Shown here one piece after another: positions 5,722 through 5,771 of a stretch of DNA of 5,771 nucleotides. Below the pieces are notes generated by a model. It saw only the letters and a list, made by a program, of their open reading frames with translations. It did no database searches and was not told the DNA's origin. The position numbers and the translations under genes were made by a program. Source of the stretch: Microbacterium sp. (lineage in GTDB: Bacteria; Actinomycetota; Actinomycetes; Actinomycetales; Microbacteriaceae); the NCBI GenBank assembly GCA_031286555.1, contig JAITUD010000271.1, positions 1 through 5,771 of the forward strand. The letters run 5' to 3'. Position 1 is the stretch's first letter, and every line of letters begins with the position of its first letter.

Positions 5722-5771
5722 TTGATCTCGATCTTCGTGATGGAGCTGTCGTTCGCGACCTTGTCCACCAG
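5718..5771 (-). CDS. C-terminal end of a probable sugar-binding protein of the ABC transporter
   Basis: Only the last 17 codons and the stop are in the window; they read LVDKVANDSSITKIEIK and then TGA at 5720-5718. The identity is inferred from position: CUT1 operons are normally ordered binding protein, MalF-type permease, MalG-type permease, and this frame overlaps the permease start by 4 nt. The Lys-rich, Ile-rich end is compatible with the last helix and strand of an extracellular solute-binding protein, but no family motif lies in so short a piece. Confidence 0.7.
   Translation of the reverse strand: MVDKVANDSSITKIEIK

Overview
The window is about 5.8 kb of very GC-rich, gene-dense DNA. 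Its protein families (SufS/SufU, a CueP-type lipoprotein, a DUF2510 membrane protein, CUT1 sugar permeases) and its apparently leaderless starts suggest an actinobacterium, most likely Microbacteriaceae and possibly Microbacterium. The taxonomic call is inference from composition and gene content; no database search was run. I see no mobile element, CRISPR array or phage gene, and no clearly new multi-gene system. The least ordinary part is a small copper-linked locus in the middle.

Left part, plus strand (1-1454): the 3' part of a SufS cysteine desulfurase gene, translationally coupled to sufU. The pair takes sulfur from cysteine for Fe-S cluster assembly. A near-perfect GC-rich hairpin closes the unit and overlaps the stop codons of both sufU and the convergent gene after it.

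Middle part, minus strand (1463-2895): read in the direction of transcription, this is a tRNA-Arg(CCG) gene, a terminator-like hairpin, a DUF2510 polytopic membrane protein gene, then a CueP-family copper-binding lipoprotein gene. Between the last two lies a perfect 27-bp palindrome with the core TACCC-N5-GGGTA. That is the motif of CsoR/RicR-type copper repressors, and it sits on the predicted cueP promoter. The cueP cysteines keep the exact spacing known for Salmonella CueP. The DUF2510 protein carries a perfectly duplicated MQQM motif just after its first membrane helix.

Right part, minus strand (2947-5771): the end of a gene that is probably a sugar-binding protein, two CUT1 sugar ABC permeases joined by 4-nt overlaps, and then, 25 nt further on, an SGNH-family hydrolase with an N-terminal membrane anchor. 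No transporter ATPase is visible, so a shared ATPase encoded elsewhere is likely. The longest stretch with no annotated feature is about 30 nt, so no large empty intergenic region needs explaining.
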